Positions 39,502 through 48,776 of a stretch of DNA of 64,000 nucleotides are shown piece after piece. Location of the stretch: NCBI GenBank assembly GCA_030427865.1, contig JAUICK010000001.1:525507-589506 (forward strand), read 5' to 3'. This DNA comes from Bacteroidia bacterium. GTDB lineage: Bacteria > Bacteroidota > Bacteroidia > Flavobacteriales > Flavobacteriaceae. The notes under the pieces were generated by a model that made no database searches, had not been told where the DNA came from, and saw only the letters and a list, made by a program, of their open reading frames with translations. The position numbers and the translations under genes were made by a program. Numbering within the stretch: the first letter of the stretch is position 1; the number at the start of each line of letters is the position of its first letter.

Positions 39502-41504
39502 ATTTTAGGAATTTGTATGGTTAATTGAACTCCGTTTTTGCTTTCTAAATTAAATACTCCATCTATTTGTTTGGTTAAAAGTTTTATTATTCGAAGCCCA
39601 AAAGTTTCTGTTTGTTCAATATCAAAATTATCTGGTAACCCTTTTCCATTATCAGAAAGAGCAAGTATATAATTTTTCCCTTGGTCTGTCATTTTTATAG
39701 TAACTTCTCCTTTATTTTTTTCAAAAGCATATTTGTATGAATTGGTTAAAAATTCATTAATGATAAGCCCAACAGGAAACGAAGTATCTGCATTTAGATT
39801 TATGTTTTCAATATTTTTATGAATACTAATATCTTTGTTTTCAAATGATTGTACTACATTTTTAGAAAGGACATCTATATAGTTTTTTATATTTAAATTA
39901 GTAACATCGCTACTTTGGTAGAGTTGTTTGTGTATTTCATTAATGCTTACAATTCTATTCTGTATTTCTGTAAGTTTTTTATCGAACTTCTCATCATTAA
40001 ATTCTTCTTTGGCTATTTCTATAAATGTATCTATAATGGCAAGGTTATTTTTAACTCTATGATGCAATTCTTTTTGTAAGTTTTCGATAGTATCTTTTTG
40101 TATACTAATAATTTGCTTTGCTTTGGTTTCAGATTTGTAACGCTTATAAATAGCAAAAGAAACGATTGCAACAGCTACTAAACTTAATAAGAGCAACCAA
40201 TTTCGAGTGTTAGCTTTTTGAGTTAGGAGTTCTTGTTCTTGAGTAGCAATTTTTTGTTGAGCGAGTTCTTTTTCTTTTTGTTCGGTTTCAAATTTGGTAT
40301 TAGCTTCTGCTAATTGATTAGTAAATTTCTCATTAATAAGTAAGCTATCCTTTAATTTTGTTACAGTTTCATAATATTTTAATGCTTTACTATGCTGATT
40401 TAATTCTTTATAAGTTAAATAAGCTTGATTAATAAGGTTTACGTTATTTTCATTTGGATTATTTGTTACATGTCTAAAACCTTTATTTATGTAATACTCT
40501 CCTTTTAAAGAATTACCTACTTTATGGAATACCCTTCCTAATTTTATATAGAACCCAGATAAATAATCATCTTGAACACTATTCTTCAAGTAGTCTACAA
40601 CGTATTCTTCTCCAATTTTAATTGCTTCGGCTAATTTATTTTCATTTTCATATATAGAAAAAATCTTCTTTTTTGAAATTAATTTACCTTTTAAATAATC
40701 ATTCTTATTAAATATCGTATTGGCTTTTAAGTAATAATTCTTTGCGCTTTTTATATCCCTTTTTGCAAAAAAAACATTTCCGAGATGCATTAATGCAAAC
40801 CCTTCCATATCTTTTCTTTTTTGTTTTACAGAGTAATCATATTCTTTTTTATAATATTTTTCCGCTTCATCGTAATTTCCTAGTTCGAGATTAATAAGTC
40901 CTAAGTAAAAATAGTTCCAAGCATGAAAAGTTTTAATTCCATACTTATTAGATGTTTTAAGATTTAAATATGTAAGCTGCAAAGCTTTTTCAAAAGATTT
41001 ATCTCTAAAATGGTTTTTTACAATAGCCGTTTCAATAAAAAGAATTAATTTTATTTTTTGCAATGAATCTTTTCTGTTTTTTGATAATAGATTATTATTA
41101 CCCAATTTCTGTGCCTTTTTGAGAACATACATAGCAGAATCTTTTTTGGATACATAATTGTAATAAGCAGCAATGTTCTGGTAAGAAGAAACTATTTTAA
41201 AACTATCTATTTTTTTAGCGGACTCAAGCATTAAGGAATTGTACTTTTTAACAGAATCAAATTTTCCTTTTCTTAGATAAAAATAAGATAACCTTCTAAC
41301 AGCTTCATATTCGATAGTGTCATTATTGTATTTTTTAGAAATACTTAATAATTGTAAACCCCATTGAGCAATACTATCGTTGCTTGTCCTTTTGTTTTTA
41401 TCAATTTTTCTTATAATTGAATCAATTATAACTTTATTTTTTGTCTGCCCAAATGCAAAAAAAGAAATAAATGTAAAAAGTATAAAAAAGTATAAATATC
41501 TCAT
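39498..41504 (-). CDS. TPR-containing sensor histidine kinase (HisKA_2 type)
   Basis: Signal/TM start MRYLYFFILF; TPR repeats; LQKELHHRVKNNLAIIDTFI, LSDNGKGLPDNFDIEQTETFGLRII; overlaps regulator by 4 nt. Confidence 0.88.
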   Translation of the reverse strand: MRYLYFFILFTFISFFAFGQTKNKVIIDSIIRKIDKNKRTSNDSIAQWGLQLLSISKKYNNDTIEYEAVRRLSYFYLRKGKFDSVKKYNSLMLESAKKIDSFKIVSSYQNIAAYYNYVSKKDSAMYVLKKAQKLGNNNLLSKNRKDSLQKIKLILFIETAIVKNHFRDKSFEKALQLTYLNLKTSNKYGIKTFHAWNYFYLGLINLELGNYDEAEKYYKKEYDYSVKQKRKDMEGFALMHLGNVFFAKRDIKSAKNYYLKANTIFNKNDYLKGKLISKKKIFSIYENENKLAEAIKIGEEYVVDYLKNSVQDDYLSGFYIKLGRVFHKVGNSLKGEYYINKGFRHVTNNPNENNVNLINQAYLTYKELNQHSKALKYYETVTKLKDSLLINEKFTNQLAEANTKFETEQKEKELAQQKIATQEQELLTQKANTRNWLLLLSLVAVAIVSFAIYKRYKSETKAKQIISIQKDTIENLQKELHHRVKNNLAIIDTFIEIAKEEFNDEKFDKKLTEIQNRIVSINEIHKQLYQSSDVTNLNIKNYIDVLSKNVVQSFENKDISIHKNIENINLNADTSFPVGLIINEFLTNSYKYAFEKNKGEVTIKMTDQGKNYILALSDNGKGLPDNFDIEQTETFGLRIIKLLTKQIDGVFNLESKNGVQLTIQIPKI

Positions 41505-41723
41505 AGCTAAATTTTTAATCACTAATATAAATGTTAAAATTTTAACATTCAAGAGTTTTAATATAATTTTTTGAATAGATATTTTCATCAATATCTATAC
41601 AATTGTTACGAGAAAAGCATTAGTTTTCACTAAAAATCTTCTAAAATTTTAAGTTAGAGTCTTTAAAACGGTTTATTCTAATTCTTTAAAAAGATAAATT
41701 GTAGCATTTTTTTGGTAGTATCC

Positions 41724-44021
41724 TTACAATTTCAACTTTTTAGAAATTATAATCGCATCATTGGTAACAAATGGCATAGGCATCTTTTCTTGGGTTCTTG
41801 GAGTGATGTTAAAGTTTGGGTTTTCTAACAAGTCGTAAGAGATTTCATTTAAAATGATATCAAAATTATAATCCTTTGCAACACTAAAAGAAAGCGTTAC
41901 TTCTTTATCTTGATTAGCCAAATGATACACTAAAAACGTTCCTTTTTTTACGTTGTAAGTTTTACCATTATTTGCTAAAACGTCATTGACTTTAAATTGA
42001 TGTAATTTGAGCGCTGTTTTAGTAACAAACTCTAATTTATTTACTTTTCTTTCTGATGAAATGGTAAACTCAATAAAACGTTTGTTGCCAATTATAGTGT
42101 CTAAGTCTGTTGCAATTTTTGATGATTTAATATTTCTATAATTTGTTTTTTTATGATAGGTAAAACGTGTATTGTATTTGCTTTTGGTTTCTGCATTGGC
42201 AATACTTCCTTTGGTAGCATTCTCATCAAAAATTTGTTTGGTATAATTATCTAAAGTGTGGTTGTAGGTGCCAAAATAGGCAGTTTCATCATCAGAATTT
42301 TGAATGTAAACCATGCTATTTGGTTTTTTGTTATCGATAGAAAAACCACTATTGTAGGTTGCCAACCCAAAGAAAATAATGGCAAATAAACCTGCTGTTT
42401 TTTGCATCCAAAAAGTTTTCTTTTGATGAAAGGTAAGAATCATTAAACCAAAAACCAATGCAATTAAAATTCCACTAACAAACAATATTTTTAAACCCAA
42501 ACCAACAGGAAACATTTTTACCAAAGGTGCAAAAATATAAATAGTTGGTATAGAGAGAATTGTAAATAAAATACGTTTCGATTTTTCTTCTAAATTCATA
42601 AAAATAGCAATAGCCAAAATTGCCAAAGCTGCAAAAATAGGAATGATAAAAAAGCCTGCACCTTTTAAAGAGCTGCTAATTAAAAAATTAATGATTAGCC
42701 AAATAAAAATGGGACCAATTAATAAATCTGTGGTTTTTTCGTGTTTAGAAATGTATTTGTAGGTTTTGAATAATATCCAAAGATTTAAAAAGACAAAAGC
42801 TAAAATATATTGGTAACCATTATAGGTAAAACCATGTAACATGTCTTGATACTGAGGATGAATTATCAATATTAATTTCCATAGCCCAAAAGAAATTCCG
42901 CCACATAACATAATCGATAAAAGAAAAACACCTAACCCTTTTCCAATTCCTATTATAGAGAGTTTTCTTTTTGTAATTCCGAAGAAAATTAACCCTAAAA
43001 AAAGAACAACAGCAACAATTAACATAGGTACTACCCAAGAAAACGGATAGGTTAATAGTTTTGCAAACGGAAAGTTAACATACACAAAATCTTCATCAGA
43101 ATTTAAGTTTGACAAATCTGTATTAGCAAAATAATTTACGGTAGATGTAAAATAATCTGCCTGATGCATTAGCGTTTCTCTATCTAATCGCTCATAAGAA
43201 TCTTGTGCGGTATGATAATCGAAATGATCGCCAATAAAGGCAAAATTAAATCCGTTTATATCTGCATCTTCTCTAAAAACAGTTAAATCGGTATCATTAG
43301 GCAGTTTTTTATAAATGCTATACATTAGAGAATTTGCTGCTGGATAATTGGGTTTTGCAGCTAAAAATGCTGATAACAATTTACTGTTTTTTCCATTGGT
43401 TTCCATTAACATATAACTTGGACCACCACTTCCTCTGGCTTCAAAATTTAACACCAAACCAACGTCTTTTGTCCAAGAATGCTCATTAACAAAAGCTTGC
43501 GCACCTAATAAGCCCAATTCTTCTGCATCAGAAATAAGAATAATAATATCGTTTTTTGGTTGTTTTTTGTTGGCTAAAAAAGCTCTAACACCTTCTAAAA
43601 TTGTAACGACCCCAGAGCCAGCATCACTGGCTCCTAAAGAAGAATGAGGGTTAGAATCGTAATGTGTTAAAAGTAATAACGCTTTTTGGTTTTCTGTACC
43701 TTTAATTCTTGCTATAATATTTTCTGAAGTTGTAGCAGCAAACCATTTTTTATTAACAGCTGTTTGGGTTTGAATCTCTGTTTCTAAGCCCATTTTCTGT
43801 AACTCTTTTACAATATAATTTTGAACTTCTTTGTGATTTTTAGAACCAACATGATGAACCTCTTTACTTATTCTTTTTAAATGATAAAGAGCATTATCTA
43901 TAGAAAACTCAGTTTTAGAAACGTTTTTTTTTGAAGAAAAAGAAGGTTTCATATCAGAAAAACTCCAATACACAACACCAAGAATTATAAGACCAGAAAC
44001 AAGAGAAGAAAAAGATTTCAT
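41724..44021 (-). CDS. M28 family metallopeptidase with C-terminal membrane domain
   Basis: LLLTHYDSNPHSSLGASDAGSGVVTILEGVRAF, LISDAEELGLLGAQAF, multiple TMs. Confidence 0.9.
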   Translation of the reverse strand: MKSFSSLVSGLIILGVVYWSFSDMKPSFSSKKNVSKTEFSIDNALYHLKRISKEVHHVGSKNHKEVQNYIVKELQKMGLETEIQTQTAVNKKWFAATTSENIIARIKGTENQKALLLLTHYDSNPHSSLGASDAGSGVVTILEGVRAFLANKKQPKNDIIILISDAEELGLLGAQAFVNEHSWTKDVGLVLNFEARGSGGPSYMLMETNGKNSKLLSAFLAAKPNYPAANSLMYSIYKKLPNDTDLTVFREDADINGFNFAFIGDHFDYHTAQDSYERLDRETLMHQADYFTSTVNYFANTDLSNLNSDEDFVYVNFPFAKLLTYPFSWVVPMLIVAVVLFLGLIFFGITKRKLSIIGIGKGLGVFLLSIMLCGGISFGLWKLILIIHPQYQDMLHGFTYNGYQYILAFVFLNLWILFKTYKYISKHEKTTDLLIGPIFIWLIINFLISSSLKGAGFFIIPIFAALAILAIAIFMNLEEKSKRILFTILSIPTIYIFAPLVKMFPVGLGLKILFVSGILIALVFGLMILTFHQKKTFWMQKTAGLFAIIFFGLATYNSGFSIDNKKPNSMVYIQNSDDETAYFGTYNHTLDNYTKQIFDENATKGSIANAETKSKYNTRFTYHKKTNYRNIKSSKIATDLDTIIGNKRFIEFTISSERKVNKLEFVTKTALKLHQFKVNDVLANNGKTYNVKKGTFLVYHLANQDKEVTLSFSVAKDYNFDIILNEISYDLLENPNFNITPRTQEKMPMPFVTNDAIIISKKLKL

Positions 44022-44129
44022 TTAGTTATTTTAATTTCTATAAATGTATGAAATAAAAAAAACTTACTATAAGTGTTGGATAAAACAGAAATTTTGGTAA
44101 ATTTAGAAACAAACTAAAAACGAATTTTT

Positions 44130-44597
44130 ATGGGAATTAAGAGCTTTCAAGGGAAAAGAGATACAAGTCAGGGCAAAGAAGAAGCACAGATTTTAGTATC
44201 AGATTATATGACAACTAAATTAATAACTTTTAAAGCAGAAGATTCTTTAGACCATGTTATTCATCAATTAATTACGTATAAAATTTCTGGTGGCCCCGTA
44301 GTGAATGATAAAAATGAATTGATTGGTATTATTTCTGAGACAGATTGTATAAAGCATATTTCTGAGAGTAAATATTATAATATGCCTTCTGACACAAATA
44401 ATACAGTAGGTAAATATATGGTTACAGATGTAGATACCATAGACAAGAATATGAATATTTTTGATGCTGCATTTAAATTTATTAGCTCTCGTAGAAGAAG
44501 ATTTCCTGTGGTAGAAAACGGAAAGCTAATAGGACAATTGAGCCAAAAAGATGTATTAAAAGCAGCAGATAACGTTAAAGGAAATACCTGGAAATAA
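44130..44597 (+). CDS. CBS domain-containing protein
   Basis: Two CBS motifs: VSDYMTTKLITFKAEDSLDHVI and VGKYMVTDVDTIDKNMNIFDAA. Confidence 0.88.
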   Translation: MGIKSFQGKRDTSQGKEEAQILVSDYMTTKLITFKAEDSLDHVIHQLITYKISGGPVVNDKNELIGIISETDCIKHISESKYYNMPSDTNNTVGKYMVTDVDTIDKNMNIFDAAFKFISSRRRRFPVVENGKLIGQLSQKDVLKAADNVKGNTWK

Positions 44598-44641
44598 AAA
44601 CGTTATAATTTGTAAAAAATGGAGAGTTGTTGCTATCTTTT

Positions 44642-44995
44642 TTATGAATCTCTTTTAATTAACAAAAACATTTCATTATCCAAAGCTAAATAACCTTGGT
44701 CGTATATATAAAAATAGGTGTTTCCTGTTTTGGTTTTATAGATAGATGTAAAAAACTGGAAGTCGAAACCTCTATCGTATAATTTTGTTCTGGTCACTTT
44801 TGTTTTTCCTGAGGTATTTAATTCTGATAAGATTTTATAATTTTTTCGAAGCCTATTATTAATATTTCTGATAAGGTTTTTACTATCTTTATTTACTCGA
44901 TTGTTATAAGCATTTCTACAATAATCTGAACAGAACTTTTTGTCTATTCTACCTTTTACAGGTTCATTACATTCTAAGCATTTTCTGTTTTCCAT
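44642..44995 (-). CDS. Small zinc-ribbon protein, hypothetical
   Basis: CLECNEPVKGRIDKKFCSDYCRNAYNNR. Confidence 0.75.
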   Translation of the reverse strand: MENRKCLECNEPVKGRIDKKFCSDYCRNAYNNRVNKDSKNLIRNINNRLRKNYKILSELNTSGKTKVTRTKLYDRGFDFQFFTSIYKTKTGNTYFYIYDQGYLALDNEMFLLIKRDS

Positions 44996-45527
44996 AGTTT
45001 TCTTTTTTTAATTCGTACCAATTAACTTTTACATTTTCATAATCAAATTCATTAACAAATCGCAACCCTATTTTTTGTAATATTTTATTCGATCCTATAT
45101 TTTCTACATCTGCGGCTCCGTATATTGTTTTAAAATTCATTATAGTAAATCCATATTCTAAACAAGCAATTGCCGACTCTAAACCATAACCTTTTTTCCA
45201 GTATTTAGGAATAAACCTGTAACCAATATCAATAAAATTTTGAAATCCATTTAACGTTTCTTTTTCGCCAGAATTTAATTTTAATCCAGACCAACCCATA
45301 AAATCTCCAGATTTTTTTTCAATTGTTGCAAAACGCCCAATACCTCTTTCTTTGTATTGTCTTCTAATGAGTTTAATATTTTTATGAGCTTCTTTTTTAG
45401 TGGTTATAGGTTTTTTACCCAAATACTTATGGACTTCTTTATTTGAATCTAACTCGAACATTCCATTAATATCGTTCTCTTGAAGCTCTCTAAGAATAAG
45501 TCTTTCAGTTTCTAAATAAAATTTCAT
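44967..45527 (-). CDS. GNAT family N-acetyltransferase (RimJ-like)
   Basis: LETERLILRELQENDINGMFELDSN, GYRFIPKYWKKGYGLESAIACLEYGF. Confidence 0.88.
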   Translation of the reverse strand: MKFYLETERLILRELQENDINGMFELDSNKEVHKYLGKKPITTKKEAHKNIKLIRRQYKERGIGRFATIEKKSGDFMGWSGLKLNSGEKETLNGFQNFIDIGYRFIPKYWKKGYGLESAIACLEYGFTIMNFKTIYGAADVENIGSNKILQKIGLRFVNEFDYENVKVNWYELKKENYGKQKMLRM

Positions 45528-45685
45528 AGATGCTAAATATATTAAAAATTATTCGATTACAAACGCTTACAAATAATTACAACCGAAAGTAATTGTTTTG
45601 CAACCGAATAAAAGTTGAATGAGGTTGTTTCTTTGCAGTGTCAAAACGAACTGACAAAAACAATAATAATTTAAAAACTTATCTT

Positions 45686-46021
45686 ATGAATACGTTAAGA
45701 AACAAAGTACAGTTAATTGGAAATTTAGGGAACAATCCAGAAATTATCACTTTAGATGGGGGTAAAAAATTAGCAAAATTTTCTTTAGCAACCAATGAAA
45801 ATTATAGAAACGCTAAAGGCGAAAAAGTAACAGACACTCAGTGGCATAATCTAATTGCATGGAATAAAACCGCAGAAATTATAGAACAATATGTAGCGAA
45901 AGGAAGTGAAATTGCAATTGAGGGAAAATTAACGTCACGTTCTTACGAAACCAAAGAAGGAGAAAAGCGATATGTTACAGAGGTAGTGGTAAATGAATTA
46001 TTGATGTTGGGAGGAAAATAG
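45686..46021 (+). CDS. ssb: Single-stranded DNA-binding protein
   Basis: MNTLRNKVQLIGNLGNNPEI, TQWHNLIAWNKTAEIIEQYVAKGSEIAIEGKL. Confidence 0.93.
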   Translation: MNTLRNKVQLIGNLGNNPEIITLDGGKKLAKFSLATNENYRNAKGEKVTDTQWHNLIAWNKTAEIIEQYVAKGSEIAIEGKLTSRSYETKEGEKRYVTEVVVNELLMLGGK

Positions 46022-46038
46022 ATGTATGCCTAATAAAA

Positions 46039-46070
46039 GACCGATAACAGCTATTTTGTTATCGGTCTTT
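46039..46070 (+). terminator. Terminator after ssb
   Basis: GACCGATAAC-agctatttt-GTTATCGGTC-TTT. Confidence 0.7.
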
Positions 46071-46085
46071 GGGGGGGTAGGTTTA

Positions 46086-46265
46086 TTAAAAACCAGTTCC
46101 TGGATCTTCGGGGCTTTGTGCTTGTGCTTTCTGTGGGTTTAAAATCATATAAGTTCCTAATGCAGTTAAGGCTGCATATTTTCCATAATTTCCTATTTTC
46201 TTAATCGCTTCTTTACGAGAAATTTCTGAATTTTTATTTGTTGTATTATTTGTATGTTTTTTCAT
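46086..46265 (-). CDS. Unlisted 59-aa small protein MKKHTNNTTNKNSEISRKEAIKKIGNYGKYAALTALGTYMILNPQKAQAQSPEDPGTGF
   Basis: Intact ATG-to-TAA frame 15 bp downstream of a T9SS gene on the same strand; hydrophobic core; absent from the ORF track because <60 aa. Confidence 0.7.
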   Translation of the reverse strand: MKKHTNNTTNKNSEISRKEAIKKIGNYGKYAALTALGTYMILNPQKAQAQSPEDPGTGF

Positions 46266-46280
46266 GATCTCTTATTCTGT

Positions 46281-48764
46281 TTATTCTAAAATGATTTTCT
46301 TACTTACTTTGCCTTTTGCTGTTTGCAATTTTACAAAATATACTCCTTTAGCTAATTTAGGTAAAGAAATTTCTTTTATACCATTAGCTTCAAAAGAAGA
46401 ACTCATTACTTTTTTTCCAAGTAGATTAAATAAAGAAATAGACACATTTTCTTTCGGTAAACCATTTATTCTCAATGTAGAAGCATTTGTTTTAAAAATG
46501 CTTACGCTGTTTAAGATTTCAGTGTCTAAACTTAAAACAGAAGAGGTTTTGGTGTGCAAAAAGAAACGCCCCTCTGTACTACCTGCAGTTACATTAGCTT
46601 TGTAACTTGTATTTGCATCATCTAAACGTGTAAGCGTGTTATTACTTCTATCTTCTAAGAAGACTTTGTAATCTATAGGGAGGTTTAAAGCTTCTGCTGT
46701 AAACGTAATTTCTTTAGCAGTTTCAGAAAATACAACAACAGGTATTACTATAGATTCTAAATCTGATTTAGGTAAAGTTTGTACTTGGTATTTTTTACCT
46801 TGATTATTTTCTAATAGTGTTGTATATATAGAAAGTGAGTTAGAAGCTCCACCAAATGTTTCTCCTTCCCAACCGTAATCAAAACCTTTAGTTGCATTAT
46901 CTCTATAATCTATTTTTGCATAGCGATTATTCTCTCCATCGTTAATCCATAATTTTAACCCTGTATTAGTAGTTTTTTGAAAAACATTACCAGAAGCTGC
47001 TTGATTTGTTTCATTAAAAGTAACAGTACCAGCAGAAGTAGCGTTAACAAAGAACCCTTGTGTTGGAGCTAAAACCCAATTTGTTCCAGAAGTTTTTACT
47101 TCATACATACCTAAGGCTTGGTTCCACAACCAGATTTGTGTTTGATCTATATTAGAACTGGTTCCAGCTCCTAAAAAGGTTCCGCTACTTACATAAGAAG
47201 TATATGGGTTACCAATTAAATTAAATCCTGTAGAAAGGGAAGAAGTTTCAACATTTTCAGTATTAATAGTTCCAGTAAATGAGAGATCTCCAGAGGATAA
47301 TTTTGCAGAATATCCAGTTCCATCAGATAAAGCGTCTGTAGATGTAGTTGTAAAATATGTCCAAGCTGCTGCACCAGTTAGTCCAGGATTGTAACTAGCA
47401 AAACCAATATTAGTTCCAGTACCAGAATCAAATGTATTGTTTGCTCTCATATCTGTCATTGTTTCTCCACTTACAGGAGAAGAAACCAAATACCAATTTG
47501 TTGTACCTAAATTTCTGTTATATGTTACATTTCCTGAAGAAGTTCCGTTTACAATTAGAGTACCTCCACTTGCAATTGTTAAGCTAGCTCCAGAATTCAC
47601 CTCTAAGTTATTAACAAGAGCCCCAGTTGTAGCTCCTATAATTGGGTTGTTTGCACTAACTTGGATATCTGTATTTTCTGTGCTTGTAGGTATAGATCCG
47701 TTAGTCCAGTTTGATGTATTTGCCCAATCAGTATCAGTACTACCCGTCCAAGAGTTATTAGTTGTAAACGGTACATAGTTTGTTGTAATTTGGTCAAAGC
47801 TAATTACATCTCCGTTTTGAGCTGCAACACCATCGTTTTGAACTCTTAAGTTCATTTGAATTTGATTGAAATTGGCAGTTAATCCAGATTTATTTAAAAC
47901 AACCGTTTCCCAAGTATTGGCTGCAACTATTGTATATTTTCCAGTAAAAGAACTTGCTACTTGTGTTCCTCCAGCGTCATAAAAGCGAAGCCTAATTTGA
48001 ATATTTACACCTGCTCTTGTAGATTTTACATAAAATGTAGTATTAATTTCTGAAGTTGTAACTGTTTTACCAAAATCATAAATATCATTACTTAAATAAT
48101 TATTTGCTGTAGTTGCATTTTGAGTAAAGGTAAGAGTAGCTGCTTGAGATCCTACTTGTGGGCTAGTGGTTGTGTATCCTCCAGTAACATCTGCTCCGCT
48201 TGCAGTCCAATTAGTTGAAGTTTCAAAATCAGCATTAGATAACCAATCATCTGTATCTATAATTATCAACTGTGCAACTTTTAGTTCACCAGCATTCCAA
48301 CTAAAGCCACTGCCTTGTTTTGCTCTTATACCAATTCTGTCAATTTTTCCATCTGGTGTAGTTGTTTTTACAGTAATTGGTATGTCATAAGTTGTATATC
48401 CAGAGTTAGCAGCTACTGAGGCTATTGTAAAATCTGTACGACCAGCTGTACCTCCTGAGGTACTTCCTGATTGGTAGTTCATAAGTTGCCATTCTGTATT
48501 GTTAGTTGAGTTTTCTACAACTATTCTTACAACTCTATATTTTGTCTCAGATAAGTTTAAACCAGTTGGAGTTCTTAAGGATTGAAACCCTCCAGTAAAC
48601 GAGGTAGCAGCGCCAGAAGTTAAATACCCGTTTGCATTATGAGTGTAGTTAGGCATTCCTCCTTGAGTAAAAGATTCATTGTTTGTATTAAAATTGTAAA
48701 TAATATCTTGTCCATACAAGTTTATGGAAACAACCGTGAACAAAAGAAGTAAGACTTTCTTCAT
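46281..48764 (-). CDS. Large secreted protein with carbohydrate-binding-like domains and T9SS sorting tail
   Basis: Signal peptide; two CBM-like beta domains; SWTGSTDTDWANTSNWTNGSIPT; tail INGLPKENVSISLFNLLGKKVMSS...KGVYFVKLQTAKGKVSKKIILE. Confidence 0.85.
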   Translation of the reverse strand: MKKVLLLLFTVVSINLYGQDIIYNFNTNNESFTQGGMPNYTHNANGYLTSGAATSFTGGFQSLRTPTGLNLSETKYRVVRIVVENSTNNTEWQLMNYQSGSTSGGTAGRTDFTIASVAANSGYTTYDIPITVKTTTPDGKIDRIGIRAKQGSGFSWNAGELKVAQLIIIDTDDWLSNADFETSTNWTASGADVTGGYTTTSPQVGSQAATLTFTQNATTANNYLSNDIYDFGKTVTTSEINTTFYVKSTRAGVNIQIRLRFYDAGGTQVASSFTGKYTIVAANTWETVVLNKSGLTANFNQIQMNLRVQNDGVAAQNGDVISFDQITTNYVPFTTNNSWTGSTDTDWANTSNWTNGSIPTSTENTDIQVSANNPIIGATTGALVNNLEVNSGASLTIASGGTLIVNGTSSGNVTYNRNLGTTNWYLVSSPVSGETMTDMRANNTFDSGTGTNIGFASYNPGLTGAAAWTYFTTTSTDALSDGTGYSAKLSSGDLSFTGTINTENVETSSLSTGFNLIGNPYTSYVSSGTFLGAGTSSNIDQTQIWLWNQALGMYEVKTSGTNWVLAPTQGFFVNATSAGTVTFNETNQAASGNVFQKTTNTGLKLWINDGENNRYAKIDYRDNATKGFDYGWEGETFGGASNSLSIYTTLLENNQGKKYQVQTLPKSDLESIVIPVVVFSETAKEITFTAEALNLPIDYKVFLEDRSNNTLTRLDDANTSYKANVTAGSTEGRFFLHTKTSSVLSLDTEILNSVSIFKTNASTLRINGLPKENVSISLFNLLGKKVMSSSFEANGIKEISLPKLAKGVYFVKLQTAKGKVSKKIILE

Positions 48765-48776
48765 AAGATTTGATTT

